From Chitinophaga solisilvae (GTDB lineage: Bacteria > Bacteroidota > Bacteroidia > Chitinophagales > Chitinophagaceae), in the NCBI RefSeq assembly GCF_009928525.1, contig NZ_JAABOK010000016.1:91490-155489 (forward strand): a stretch of DNA of 64,000 nt. Direction: 5' to 3'. A model generated the notes under the pieces. The model had not been told where the DNA came from and searched no databases. It saw nothing but the letters and a program-made list of their open reading frames with translations. Positions 48,627 through 58,100 of the stretch are shown here, piece by piece. The number at the start of each line of letters is the position of its first letter. Position 1 is the stretch's first letter. Both the position numbers and the translations under genes were made by a program.

Positions 48627-49361
48627 ATGAAAATAGAGATAGATCACCAAAGTGCGGTCCCGCTACACATTCAGGTTGAAAATCTGTTAAGGGAATTGAT
48701 CAGGCAGCCGGAATACCAGGCAGGGAAATTATTGCCCAATGAGCTGGAACTGGCTAAAAAACTGGCGGTGTCGCGTACAACACTCCGTCAGGCGATCAAT
48801 AAACTGGTGTATGAGGAATTGCTGGTCCGCAAAAAACGGCTGGGAACAAAGGTGGCGCAGCCTAAAATGAGTTCCAAATCCATGAACTGGCTGAGCTTCA
48901 CACAGGAAATGCTGGCCCGCGGCATCACGGTAAAAAATTATGAACTGCATATCAGCTGGGTATATCCGGATGAGCAGATTGCTGCTTTCTTTGATATCCG
49001 GACGGATAAGAAGGTCATGAAACTGGAACGCCTGAGAGGCAATACACAGGAACCCTTCGTTTACTTTATTTCGTACTTCCATCCCAGGATTGGCCTCACG
49101 GGCGACGAGGATTTCAAAAAACCACTGTACGAGATGCTGGAACAGGAACATTATTTTGTTGCCACGTTATCAAAAGAAGAAATCAGTTCCAGGACGGCCG
49201 ACAAAATGATTGCCGCCAAACTGGAGATTGATCTGGGCAGCGCCATACTGTTCCGGAAAAGATTTGTCTACGACCAGGCCGAACGGCCGATGGAATACAA
49301 TCTCGGGTACTACAAAGCTGAGAGTTTTATTTACACCGTGGAAAGCCGCCGCACTCCCTGA
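48627..49361 (+). CDS. GntR-family (HutC subfamily) transcriptional regulator
   Basis: 244 residues from ATG 48627. The longer frame uses an earlier ATG, but the next residues are non-conserved and the GntR domain begins right after MKIEIDHQS. N-terminal winged helix: PLHIQVENLLRELI, LLPNELELAKKLAVSR, TTLRQAINKLVYE. C-terminal UTRA ligand-binding domain from about residue 85: KVMKLERLR, EPFVYFISYF, RMEYNLGYYK-like ending (PMEYNLGYY). HutC members sense small sugars, phosphosugars or amino acids. It is transcribed away from susC, with about 250 bases between the two starts, and is the likely controller of the utilisation operon. Confidence 0.92.
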   Translation: MKIEIDHQSAVPLHIQVENLLRELIRQPEYQAGKLLPNELELAKKLAVSRTTLRQAINKLVYEELLVRKKRLGTKVAQPKMSSKSMNWLSFTQEMLARGITVKNYELHISWVYPDEQIAAFFDIRTDKKVMKLERLRGNTQEPFVYFISYFHPRIGLTGDEDFKKPLYEMLEQEHYFVATLSKEEISSRTADKMIAAKLEIDLGSAILFRKRFVYDQAERPMEYNLGYYKAESFIYTVESRRTP

Positions 49362-49685
49362 TCTTCATCTTTAACAACTTCTCCGGAAAATCTGTCCTGT
49401 TTATCCTCATTTAATATGTCACTACATTATAACATTAATAATAAGCCATAAATCCTTTTCACCGGGAGACAAAAAAAATAATCAGACAGATATTCACCTG
49501 ACAAGATTTTTATTCTCTTTCAGAAAGTTTACTTACCTTAATGATCTTAGAAATAGTAACCCTTTCTATGCCACATTCACCTACCTGAAACAGATAAATT
49601 CATTACCAGCTCCTTGCGCTGAAAATCCACCCCATGGCGTTACTCCTTGTAAAAGACAGGGGAGGCTGTACTAAAAACAAATGTT
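49362..49685 (+). other. 324-base gene-free stretch before the peptide genes
   Basis: AT-rich leader with no convincing ORF. It contains GTTTACTTACCTTAATG near 49526-49543, which has a partial -7-like TTACCTT, so the promoter of the peptide genes is probably within 150 bases of 49686. No terminator hairpin for the GntR gene could be defined. Confidence 0.4.
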
Positions 49686-49865
49686 ATGAAAAAGAAAAGC
49701 ATTAACCTGAAAAAGAAATTAGTGTTGAAAAAAGAAACACTGACCACGCTTACCCCCTTCCAGCAGGCAATGTTAGCCGGCGGCCTTGCTATCAGAGAAA
49801 CCTTCACAACGAACTGCGAAACGGCCCCTATTACCGGAAGACCCTTTTGCATCCTTTGCCCATGA
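49686..49865 (+). CDS. ribosomal peptide precursor, lanthipeptide-like GG-leader type (1)
   Basis: 59 residues. The 33-residue leader is Lys-rich at the front (MKKKSINLKK), has LTPFQQAMLAGG before the predicted cleavage, and resembles the short-leader precursors annotated as class I lanthipeptides in Bacteroidota. The 26-residue core has six Thr and three Cys (TTNCE, FCILCP), enough for (methyl)lanthionine rings. It is followed 55 bases later by a second peptide with the same leader length. No LanB, LanC or peptidase-transporter gene is visible nearby, so maturation, if any, must be in trans. The start follows from the match to the partner peptide. Confidence 0.75.
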   Translation: MKKKSINLKKKLVLKKETLTTLTPFQQAMLAGGLAIRETFTTNCETAPITGRPFCILCP

Positions 49866-49920
49866 CCCTGAGAGGTATGCCGGAAAAGCAGTAGCCACTT
49901 ATCACTATTAAACCTGTAAA

Positions 49921-50106
49921 ATGAAAAAGAAAAAATTGTCTTTAAGTAAAAAACTATTCCTGCAGAGAGAAATTGTAGCACCTCTCAACAGTCAGGAACA
50001 ATATCAGTTAATCGGAGGCGCGCCCCGTACTACCTGGGGATGCCCTACCTGGCTGCCAAATCAGGGCTGCTATACAGAAACAAATCCTCAGATTCTCTGC
50101 AACTGA
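49921..50106 (+). CDS. ribosomal peptide precursor, lanthipeptide-like GG-leader type (2)
   Basis: 61 residues. The leader is again 33 residues: MKKKKLSLSKKLFL at the front, ending YQLIGG. The core of 28 residues holds three Cys (WGCP, QGCY, ILCN) and four Thr, with Trp and Pro. Leader architecture matches the upstream peptide while the core is unrelated, the usual pattern of precursor pairs that share one modifying enzyme. It ends before a strong hairpin, so the two peptides form a short transcription unit. Confidence 0.75.
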   Translation: MKKKKLSLSKKLFLQREIVAPLNSQEQYQLIGGAPRTTWGCPTWLPNQGCYTETNPQILCN

Positions 50107-50150
50107 TTATTCCGGAAAATCCGGAAGCGTGCCGTGAATTATTAATAAAC

Positions 50151-50185
50151 AGGGCAACCTGCTGTAACAGACAGCAGGTTGCCCT
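50151..50185. terminator. strong hairpin between peptide genes and ABC permease
   Basis: AGGGCAACCTGCTGT, loop AACAG, ACAGCAGGTTGCCCT: a perfect 15-bp stem between the end of the second peptide gene and the convergent permease stop. The minus side is followed by GTTTATTAATAATT, the plus side by a mixed sequence. It is a likely bidirectional terminator. Confidence 0.75.
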
Positions 50186-50211
50186 GAAGCACTTATATAA
50201 CATCTCAGATA

Positions 50212-52611
50212 TTATTCCGCCTTCAGGCTTTTCACCGGGTTGGCTACTGCCGCTTTGATCGCCTGATAGCCAACGGTAAGCCACGCAATGATTTCAGACA
50301 TCAGCATCGTCAGTAAAAATATTCCGATTCCGATATCTATCCTGTAGGCAAAGTTTTGCAGCCACCGATGCATGATGTAATAAGCCAGCGGCGCTGCTAT
50401 TAAAAATGCTATGCCGATCAGCAGGGTAAATTCCCGGGAGATCAGATAAATGATGTGGAGGACAGATGCCCCCAATACTTTCCGGATGCCGACTTCTTTC
50501 GTACGCCGTACAGCCATAAAGGAGACAAAGCCATATAAACCCAGACAGGAAATAAATACCGCGATACCTGCAAATATTTTATACAACTGCATCAGCTGGC
50601 TTTCCTGCTCGTAAAATCCGGCAATCCTGTCATCAAGAAACTGGTACTCATAGATAAAATCCGGATAGGCCCTGTTCCATATCCCTGCTATGGCTGCCAG
50701 CGTTTCCTTCGCCTGCTGTGGTTGTATTTTTATGTTGATGATCCGGTATACCATTTTGTACGAAGCCAGCACAATCGGCGTTCTTGCCTGTTTCATCGAA
50801 TTGCCGTTAAAATCCTTCACCACACCTACCACCGGCGCTACCATGTCTCCGTCCCAAAAATTTATTTTCTTTCCCAGGATATCTTCCGGATTTTTAAAAC
50901 CCAGTTTTTTCACCATCATTTCATTCACGACAAATCCGTTTACCGTATCTGCCTGGCGATACGGTGCTCCTGCGATGAACTGCATATGATACGTTTTAAA
51001 ATAGTCTGCATCCGCCCACTTGAATTCACTCCTGAAACCTGATTTTTTTACTGCATTATCAAACATGAAATCACTGTCCCACCCGGCTTTATCTATGGGG
51101 CTGAACGCGCTCAGGCTCACACTTTCCACGCCCGGCTGCTGCTGCAATTCCTGTTTCAGTGCCTCCATCTTAGATTTGCGCGCCGTGTCATTAGCCATCG
51201 GCACCGTTATAACGGCTTCTTTATCGAAACCCATCGGCGCGTGATGAAAAAAGTCCATCTGGCTCACAATAATCAATGTTCCGATAATCAGTGTCTGCGC
51301 AGTAGCAAACTGAAAAACCACCAACGCCCTTCTTACCGAAATTCCTCCCACCATATTCGTAGTCAGTTTACTTTTCAGCGCGGTAACCGGATTAAAGCCG
51401 GATAAAATCATAGCAGGATAACAGCCGGATAATAAGGTAACAACGAGGATAATGCTGCACAGGAATACCAGCAACGGTATGCTGAATTGTACATACAGCG
51501 GCGTTTGCAGGAGATTGTTCAGCAACGGCAGCACCATACCTGCAAACACAGTGGCCAGTGCCGCTGAAATAAGCGTAATGAAAAAAGTTTCCATTAAAAA
51601 CTGGACGACCAGCTGCCTTTTGCTGCTGCCCAGCACCTTTCTGATACCTACTTCTTTTGAGCGGCCTGCTGCTCTGGCGGTAGCCAGATTTATAAAATTG
51701 ATGCAGGCAATTATTAACAGAAACAATCCTATTAAACCCAATGCAGTAATCAGTTCTTTACTGAAGGTACTTTTCCGGTATGTGCCAAATTCACTCTCAT
51801 AATGCATACTGCTCAACGGCTGTAACAGATACCCCTGGTTCGCATACGCAACCGGTGTATGTCTTTTTACAAAAGCCTTAAGCTCGTTATTGAATGACGC
51901 AGCCTGCATATCCGGAGGCAGTAGCACAAAGGTGTTTAATGACCCGTCCAGGCCGGTCCAGTCAGTTAAAATATCTTCATAGGCAGCAGTCTTAAATGAG
52001 AATACCACCTGCAGGGGAAAGTCAGTATTAGCGGGAATATTTTTCAGGATGCCTGTTACTTTGCAAAGCAGGCCGTTATCGTACCGGATGAATTTACCTG
52101 TAGCGGTGTGCCAGTCTCCGAAATATTTATTGGCTGTTTCCTCGGTGAGCACTACGGTATTGGGTTCTGACAAAGCCGTTCCGGCATTGCCGGTCAGAAA
52201 GGGGAAATTGAATATGTCGAAAAATGCAGGCTCTGCGAAAAACACATCTGCTTTAAATTTTTTCAACGGCACTCCCGCTTTATCCTCCGGCACGGTTATC
52301 AGCTGATCTTCCCGGGCATATATGCGGGCTACCTGTTCCAGTTGCGGATAGTCTGTACGCAGCGCTTCTGCCACCGGAAAGGCGCTGGCTTTCGAATAGT
52401 TCATTCCTTCCGGTGTTTTTACTGTTGACACTACCCTGTAAATACGCGATTGGTGCTGATGAAAATTATCAAAGCTGGTTTGATATTGAATCAGCAGGAA
52501 GATAATCAGGCAGGCGGCAATGCCTACTGTCAGGCCGATTGTATTGATGGCGACATAGGTTTTATTGCCGCGTAAATGCTGCCAGGCGGTTTTTACATAA
52601 CTTTTAAACAT
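50212..52611 (-). CDS. MacB/FtsX-type ABC transporter permease
   Basis: 799 residues with the duplicated layout of Bacteroidota FtsX-like permeases. It has an N-terminal membrane helix (INTIGLTVGIAACLIIFLLI), a large periplasmic MacB-type domain to about residue 285, and three helices with ATARAAGRSKEVGIRKVLGS. A second helix and periplasmic domain follow, and then FVSFMAVRRTKEVGIRKVLGA with three more helices. The KEVGIRKVLG signatures flank each FtsX core. Such proteins work with a separate ATPase and are thought to be mechanotransmission pumps for peptides, antibiotics or lipoproteins. No ATPase lies next to it. It is convergent with the lanthipeptide-like precursors, so a role in export or immunity is possible but only inferred. 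Confidence 0.95.
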   Translation of the reverse strand: MFKSYVKTAWQHLRGNKTYVAINTIGLTVGIAACLIIFLLIQYQTSFDNFHQHQSRIYRVVSTVKTPEGMNYSKASAFPVAEALRTDYPQLEQVARIYAREDQLITVPEDKAGVPLKKFKADVFFAEPAFFDIFNFPFLTGNAGTALSEPNTVVLTEETANKYFGDWHTATGKFIRYDNGLLCKVTGILKNIPANTDFPLQVVFSFKTAAYEDILTDWTGLDGSLNTFVLLPPDMQAASFNNELKAFVKRHTPVAYANQGYLLQPLSSMHYESEFGTYRKSTFSKELITALGLIGLFLLIIACINFINLATARAAGRSKEVGIRKVLGSSKRQLVVQFLMETFFITLISAALATVFAGMVLPLLNNLLQTPLYVQFSIPLLVFLCSIILVVTLLSGCYPAMILSGFNPVTALKSKLTTNMVGGISVRRALVVFQFATAQTLIIGTLIIVSQMDFFHHAPMGFDKEAVITVPMANDTARKSKMEALKQELQQQPGVESVSLSAFSPIDKAGWDSDFMFDNAVKKSGFRSEFKWADADYFKTYHMQFIAGAPYRQADTVNGFVVNEMMVKKLGFKNPEDILGKKINFWDGDMVAPVVGVVKDFNGNSMKQARTPIVLASYKMVYRIINIKIQPQQAKETLAAIAGIWNRAYPDFIYEYQFLDDRIAGFYEQESQLMQLYKIFAGIAVFISCLGLYGFVSFMAVRRTKEVGIRKVLGASVLHIIYLISREFTLLIGIAFLIAAPLAYYIMHRWLQNFAYRIDIGIGIFLLTMLMSEIIAWLTVGYQAIKAAVANPVKSLKAE

Positions 52612-53117
52612 GGCGGAAATAAGATTAAACGTTGAGCAATAGTAACCTGCGTGGCACCAAGAAAAGTACCATTTACTATATAGTTACAAATCAATTATAT
52701 ATAAATATATAATTATACAAACTGTACGTTTTTGATACATGTATTGTTCGTTTATAGTATCCGGTGAGTTTTTTTACATCTGCAGAAAGAAGCGGGAAAC
52801 ATGGATAGATCCAGGCAATGCAGCAGTCGTTTATTCATTAACGTTATACAGTACTGATACCGGATATGACGGCAAATCAGCCGTAGCTCCGATTCATATT
52901 ATCATAAATATATATTTAAATATTATCTGTTTAATAAAAAAGAAAATATATCTTTGTCCTGTATTCAGTAATAAGTTTTAACCCCGATCTTTTGAAAGCC
53001 GTTCAACCAAAACGAATATTCCTATCTGTTAGTTAGAAGGAACAACTTTACATCTGTTTTTTGGAGCCTACATTACCGTATCGTTTTAAAACGGTACCCA
53101 ACTCAGGAATTATCCCT
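52612..53117 (+). promoter_or_regulatory. AT-rich control region with candidate promoter and dyads
   Basis: No gene was recognised. An AT-only dyad AATTATATA-TAAA-TATATAATT lies at 52693-52714, close upstream of the permease gene (minus). A perfect TATCTTTG (-7 type TAnnTTTG) lies at 52949-52956 on the plus strand, but with no good TTG 19-21 bases upstream. A 12-bp palindrome CGTTTTAAAACG sits at 53082-53093. The -7 box is the best candidate promoter for the plus-strand genes that follow, giving a leader of about 400 bases to the collar gene. Confidence 0.4.
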
Positions 53118-53351
53118 ATGTATATACAATGCAGAAGGCATTTCCGGGAAAATGCCGCTAATTTATTCCCTGTACAGTCATCGCTGCCGCCTCATCAGCA
53201 AGCCGGAGAAGTAACAGCGTATCATCCTGCGTTCATCCGTAGCCGTCAACCGTACGCCGGTATAAATACCATAACCAGCGGTACTTTCCCGTCAGGATAC
53301 CAGCCGTATGCCACACATTCTTTCAGACATAACAATACAATCGCATTTTAA
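53118..53351 (+). CDS. possible small protein, unrecognised
   Basis: 77 codons from ATG 53118; the frame also extends to a TTG at 53061. No family, signal or membrane segment was recognised; the product is rich in Ser, His, Pro and Tyr. Codon choice looks coding-like, and the frame ends 24 bases before the collar gene on the same strand. Without a homologue this could be a chance frame in the leader. Confidence 0.3.
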   Translation: MYIQCRRHFRENAANLFPVQSSLPPHQQAGEVTAYHPAFIRSRQPYAGINTITSGTFPSGYQPYATHSFRHNNTIAF

Positions 53352-53375
53352 ACCTTTACTTAAAACAGATATAGA

Positions 53376-53969
53376 GTGGAACCATTATTAGCTTCGATTA
53401 TTCTATTTGCCGGTAATTTTAATCCCAAAGGCTGGATGTTTTGCTGGGGGCAGATATTGAGTATTGCTCAGAATACGACCCTGTTTTCCCTGCTGGGCAC
53501 TACGTTTGGCGGCAACGGCATGACCACCTTTGGATTACCTGACCTGCGCGGCCGTTTCCCGATGGGTACCGGCCAGGGCCCCGGATTACCCAATATGGAA
53601 CTGGGTCAGATTGGCGGCACCATCAGCACTACCCTGCTGATCACCAATATGCCGGCACACAACCATACCGGCACGATTGCTTCCGCTTCTGTAGCGCAGG
53701 CTGCCAGCGCCGCTGCGGCTACCACCAACACTCCCGGCAGCACCGTAGTACCAGCTCAATTGCCGGTATTCGGCGCAGGGCCTACTGCCCAGCAGATTAA
53801 AGGCTATGGAGTACCTGACAACACTACCTTCCTGGCGCCTACTACCAATGTAACAGGTACCATAAATGTTGGTATTGCAGGGGGCAGTCAGCCATTCAGT
53901 ATCATGAACCCATACCTCGGTATGAATTATATCATTGCCATAGAAGGCGTTTACCCCAGCCGTTCCTAA
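53376..53969 (+). CDS. phage tail collar domain protein (microcystin-dependent-protein type)
   Basis: 197 residues from a GTG start; this gives MEPLLASIILFAGNF, the standard start of the family, and no upstream ATG fits. Residues 1-60 hold the collar domain: AGNFNPKGWMFCWGQ, NTTLFSLLGTTFGG, FGLPDLRGRFPMG. Further on come MPAHNHTG and a Gly/Ala/Thr-rich stretch, and it ends in NPYLGMNYIIAIEGVYPSR, also typical. No signal peptide. Related proteins are tail-fibre tips in phages, but stand-alone copies are common in Bacteroidota and cyanobacteria with unknown roles. Nine bases separate it from the next gene, so the two are one operon. There are no other phage genes nearby. Confidence 0.93.
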   Translation: MEPLLASIILFAGNFNPKGWMFCWGQILSIAQNTTLFSLLGTTFGGNGMTTFGLPDLRGRFPMGTGQGPGLPNMELGQIGGTISTTLLITNMPAHNHTGTIASASVAQAASAAAATTNTPGSTVVPAQLPVFGAGPTAQQIKGYGVPDNTTFLAPTTNVTGTINVGIAGGSQPFSIMNPYLGMNYIIAIEGVYPSRS

Positions 53970-53977
53970 TTTTCGAT

Positions 53978-55147
53978 ATGTCATCAGTACTTTCTATTGG
54001 ATTTCTTACTCCCTATTCCGGTGTATATCCCGCCTATTCCGCCCACCTGGTAACAGGCTGGCTGCTGGGTATGGGATTAGATCCCGTGCGGCAGAGAACA
54101 GTGCAGTTTACATCAGAGTATACCCATATGGGAAGTGCTGATGCTTCTGTTAAAGCTGCCCGTAAACTGCTTTTCTTTAATAATGTTGACATCCTGTCTG
54201 GTCTTATCAGCTATAAGGCAACCCCTGATATTATTCCGTTAGTGGAAAGTTTAAAGAAGCCTGCCTTCTTTTTTGATATGGGTGAATACATTCCTCATTT
54301 CCCGTATCTCAGTCCGGATGTATTCTACGCGTCGCATCAGTTGTGGCAGTCGCAGTATGCACTGGGCCGGTGGGCGCACAGCCACTTCGGGGACGGGGGG
54401 CATATGATTATGCCGTTCTACGAAGCAGGCTACCACCTGCATACCGCCTTTAAAGAAGGCGTAACTGCAGCAGGCAGTACACAGATAAGTCTTACCGTAC
54501 TGCCGCATCAGGCGAATGAGCCGCTGCAGATGGAAACGGAGCTGGACGCGCTGTTTTCAAAAATCGTCCAGGATCCTCCCTCCTACGTTCACGCCATCTT
54601 CGCCGGCAATATGGGCACCCGCTTTTTCCGGAAATGGATTCAAAGCGGTATTCATAAAAAGATTCCGCTGGTGGTCAATGAAACGATGGCCTACGATGAT
54701 CTGCTGCAGGATATTCAGGACGCGGACCTGGACATCTATACCGCTATGATGTGGATGCGTGAGGATCAGCGCCCGGCCAATCAGGTGTTTGTAAGGAAGT
54801 TCGAAAGCATTGCGCAGCAACCAGCCAATATCTACGCCCTCATGGGATATGAGGCAGGTTTGATGTGGCGGGAATTACTGCCTTACGCCAGCAAAAAAGA
54901 CTGGGATACTGTAAAACAACAACTTCGTACAGGCGTAATAGATGGTCCCAGAGGACAGAAGAGCTTTTATCCCGCTGCCGGAGTTGCCCTGCCTGCAAGC
55001 AATATTCTCAAGATCAGTACAACTGGTAATAAAATAAACAAACTCATACTTGATCAGGGTGCAGGCATGCGCCATGATGCAAAGGAGTTTGCAACAATTC
55101 ATCAGGAATCAGTGACAGGTTGGCATAACCCTTTTCTCTGCATTTAA
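53978..55147 (+). CDS. periplasmic-binding-protein-fold (type 1, LivJ-like) protein without signal peptide
   Basis: 389 residues. It begins MSSVLSIGFLTPYSGVYPAY, the first strand of a type 1 solute-binding fold of the Leu/Ile/Val or amide-binding kind. It continues with VDILSGLISY, PAFFFDMGEY, GAGYHLHTAF-like (EAGYHLHTAF), VHAIFAGNMG, YTAMMWMR, YALMGYEAG and DGPRGQKSF near the end, all in the expected order. There is no signal peptide or lipobox, so it would stay in the cytoplasm or leave by an unknown route, which is odd for this fold. No permease or ATPase genes adjoin it. It is packed between the collar gene (8 bases) and the giant T9SS gene (9 bases), so all three are probably co-transcribed. 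The ligand is unknown. Confidence 0.85.
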   Translation: MSSVLSIGFLTPYSGVYPAYSAHLVTGWLLGMGLDPVRQRTVQFTSEYTHMGSADASVKAARKLLFFNNVDILSGLISYKATPDIIPLVESLKKPAFFFDMGEYIPHFPYLSPDVFYASHQLWQSQYALGRWAHSHFGDGGHMIMPFYEAGYHLHTAFKEGVTAAGSTQISLTVLPHQANEPLQMETELDALFSKIVQDPPSYVHAIFAGNMGTRFFRKWIQSGIHKKIPLVVNETMAYDDLLQDIQDADLDIYTAMMWMREDQRPANQVFVRKFESIAQQPANIYALMGYEAGLMWRELLPYASKKDWDTVKQQLRTGVIDGPRGQKSFYPAAGVALPASNILKISTTGNKINKLILDQGAGMRHDAKEFATIHQESVTGWHNPFLCI

Positions 55148-55156
55148 CAGTTTTAT

Positions 55157-58100
55157 ATGAATGTCACATTTACCCGAGGTATCAACAGTATCCTGCTGTT
55201 ACTTTTCTTCCTGCTGGCTGGCTTCACAGGCTTTGCACAGTATACGAAGACGACGCTGGAAAGCGGGCGGAAATACACAGCCATGGCCAAAGACCAGAAT
55301 GGCCACCTGTATGTCGTTCGCTCCAACACCAACAATACGGCTTATGAACTCGTAAAATATACGAACGGTGCAGGAACTGCCCAGATCCTTTACAGCGGTC
55401 TGAAACACGATAATGATGTTCCACCCATCGGACTTGCCATCAATACTATCGGAGATGTATTTGTCACCAGCCTGAATTCTCCTGCCGGATGGGAAATCAT
55501 TAAACTGCCGGCGCCGATGAACAATGTTCCCAGCGTTATCCACTCCGGCAGTTATTACTCGGCACTGGCAACCGATCCGTTCAACAACCTGCTTTCCCTG
55601 GAATATGATGGCGGCAACCACTATCGGGTAGTCAGATATCCGTTCGGCGCGGAACAGCTTTCCGGAACAGTTGTCTGGAATGGGCTGCAGCTGCCCCCCG
55701 GTTTGTCAAGCACCTATCCTTCCGGCATGGTAACCAACTCCAGGGGAGATATTTTCGTGACTGACTTCCTGGAAAATTCCGGCGGGCAGCTGATTAAGCT
55801 GACCGCTGCGATGGGATTCAGCGCCACTACCCTGGCAACAGGCCGGGGTTTTACAGCACTGGCGACAGATGCAGCCGACAATCTGTATATGAATGAAGCT
55901 ACAGGAAGCGTACTAACCGCCCAGGTGGTAAAATACACGGATCCTACCCAGACCGGGCAGATGATCTATAATCAGCTTACCTACGATGTAAATAATCATC
56001 CGTGGGGATTAGTAGTCATGCCCAATGGAAACATTTTTGCGCACAGTAATGGTGGAAGACAGGAGCTGGTGAAGCTATCGCCTCCTAACATCAATGTTAA
56101 CAGTATCACAGCGACAGGCTCCAATCCTACCAATGCTGCCGCCGTTAACTTCCGGGTTACCTTCAGCGGCGCTGCTAACGGTGTTTCCCCCAGCTCATTT
56201 TCACTGACCACGACCGGTCTTACCGCTTCAGCGATTACTGGTATCTCGCAGGTCAGTCCGGATGTATATGATGTAACCGTCAACACAGGCAGCGGTACTG
56301 CCGGTACTATCAGACTGAATGTTACCGGTACAGGCATCAGCCCGACAGTCGCCAACGCACCTTATCAGGCCGGCGTCACCTATAAAATTGACAGGGTTGC
56401 TCCTACCGGTTCTATCCTCATTAATGGCGGTGCACTTATTACCAACAATACGAGCGTAAACCTGAGTCTTACCGGCAGCGATGCCAATCCTCCGCTGGAA
56501 ATGGCCTTCTCCCTTGATGGCGGCGTATATAGCGGTTATGAAACATTTGCAGCCAACAAAGCGCTGACATTGCCGGCAACCGATGGACTGAGAACGGTTA
56601 CCCTCCGCCTGAAAGATGCAGCAGGTAATACAACAGACTACAGCGCTTCCATTACACTGGATACGCAGCGGCCCAATACGGTGATCACCAGTAATCCTTC
56701 CAACCCGGCTGCTTCCCGAACCGCCACCTTTACCTTCATTGCCAGCGAAGCAGATTGTACTTTCCGGGGGCAACTGGATGGCGGGCCATTCAATCCTGTT
56801 ACCACTCCGCTTACCTTTACCGGACTGGCAGACGGACCACATGTCTTTCAGGTAAGAGCGGTGGATCCTGCAGGAAACACAGATGATACACCGGCCTCCT
56901 ATATGTGGGTAATAGATGCCACCGGCCCGCAGATTGTTAGCGTTGCCGTTCCTGCAAATGAATACTACAATGCCGGTAAAAAACTCGACTTCAAAGTGAA
57001 TTACAACGAGCCGGCCATAGTTGACCAGTCTACGGGAATTCCTTACCTCAATATCATTGTCGGCACAGAAGTCAGACAGGCATCATATGCCGGCGGTACC
57101 GGTACAACAGAATTAACTTTCAGCTATACTGTGCAGCAGGGCGACACGGATATGGATGGCATCACCATACAACCTCTGATACAGAACAACAGCGGCACTA
57201 TCAAGGATGCGATTGGTAACGATGCCTCCACTACCTTGCAGAACGTTGCTGCTACTAACCTGGTAAGGGTAAATACCTCCATACCAACGGTAACATTGTC
57301 TGTGACGGCAGCCATGCCAACCAATGCAGCGTTTACTGTTACAGCCACCTTCAGCGAACCGGTAACCGGTCTTACGGTATCGGATTTCAACGTTCTGAAT
57401 ACAACCGTAAGCTCCTTGTCTTCATCAGCAGATAAGACAACCTACACGGTATTAATGTCCCCTGCTTCTGATGGAACACGTACTATCAGCCTGCCGGGAA
57501 GTGCGGTGGAGAATATCGGACATAATCCGAACCTGCCTTCCAATACGCTGACATATACCTATGACAGCAAACCTCCAGTGGTGACCTCAGTAACAGTGCC
57601 CGCACCGCGCTATTATAAAGCCGGTGAAACGATGTCCTTCACAGTTAATTTCAATGAGAATATAGCGTTGAACCTTGCCGGCGGCTCACCGGCACTGCAG
57701 CTGGCAATAGGTATGACAACCGTCAATGCCGCCTATATCAGCGGGGCGGCCAATAGCATTACCTTCCAGTATACGGTGGTGAACGGTGATATGGACATGG
57801 ACGGTATTACTGTAAATGCCATAACGAAGAATGGTGCAGAGATCCGGGATGCAGCCACCAATGCTGCAGACCTCACCCTGCTCAATATTGGCAGTACGGC
57901 GAATGTGCGTGTAAATACCTCCCATCCGTCCACCACTATTACAAGCACGGCACCTGCTGTAGTAAATGCACCCTTTAACGCCACCATCAACTTCAGCGAA
58001 TCAGTAACCGGTTTTGCTCCGCAGGATATAATCGTTACCAACGGTACTATCAACGGTTATACGATGATCACCGCAAGTACATATATCATACAGATTGCAC

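Noticed and set aside
52739..52981. 80-codon plus-strand ORF in the AT-rich region
   Set aside because: No homology, unusual composition, and it overlaps the best candidate promoter box at 52949-52956.
53376..55147. Prophage or tail-like particle remnant
   Set aside because: Only the collar domain is phage-related; there is no baseplate, sheath, tube, capsid, lysis or integrase gene nearby.
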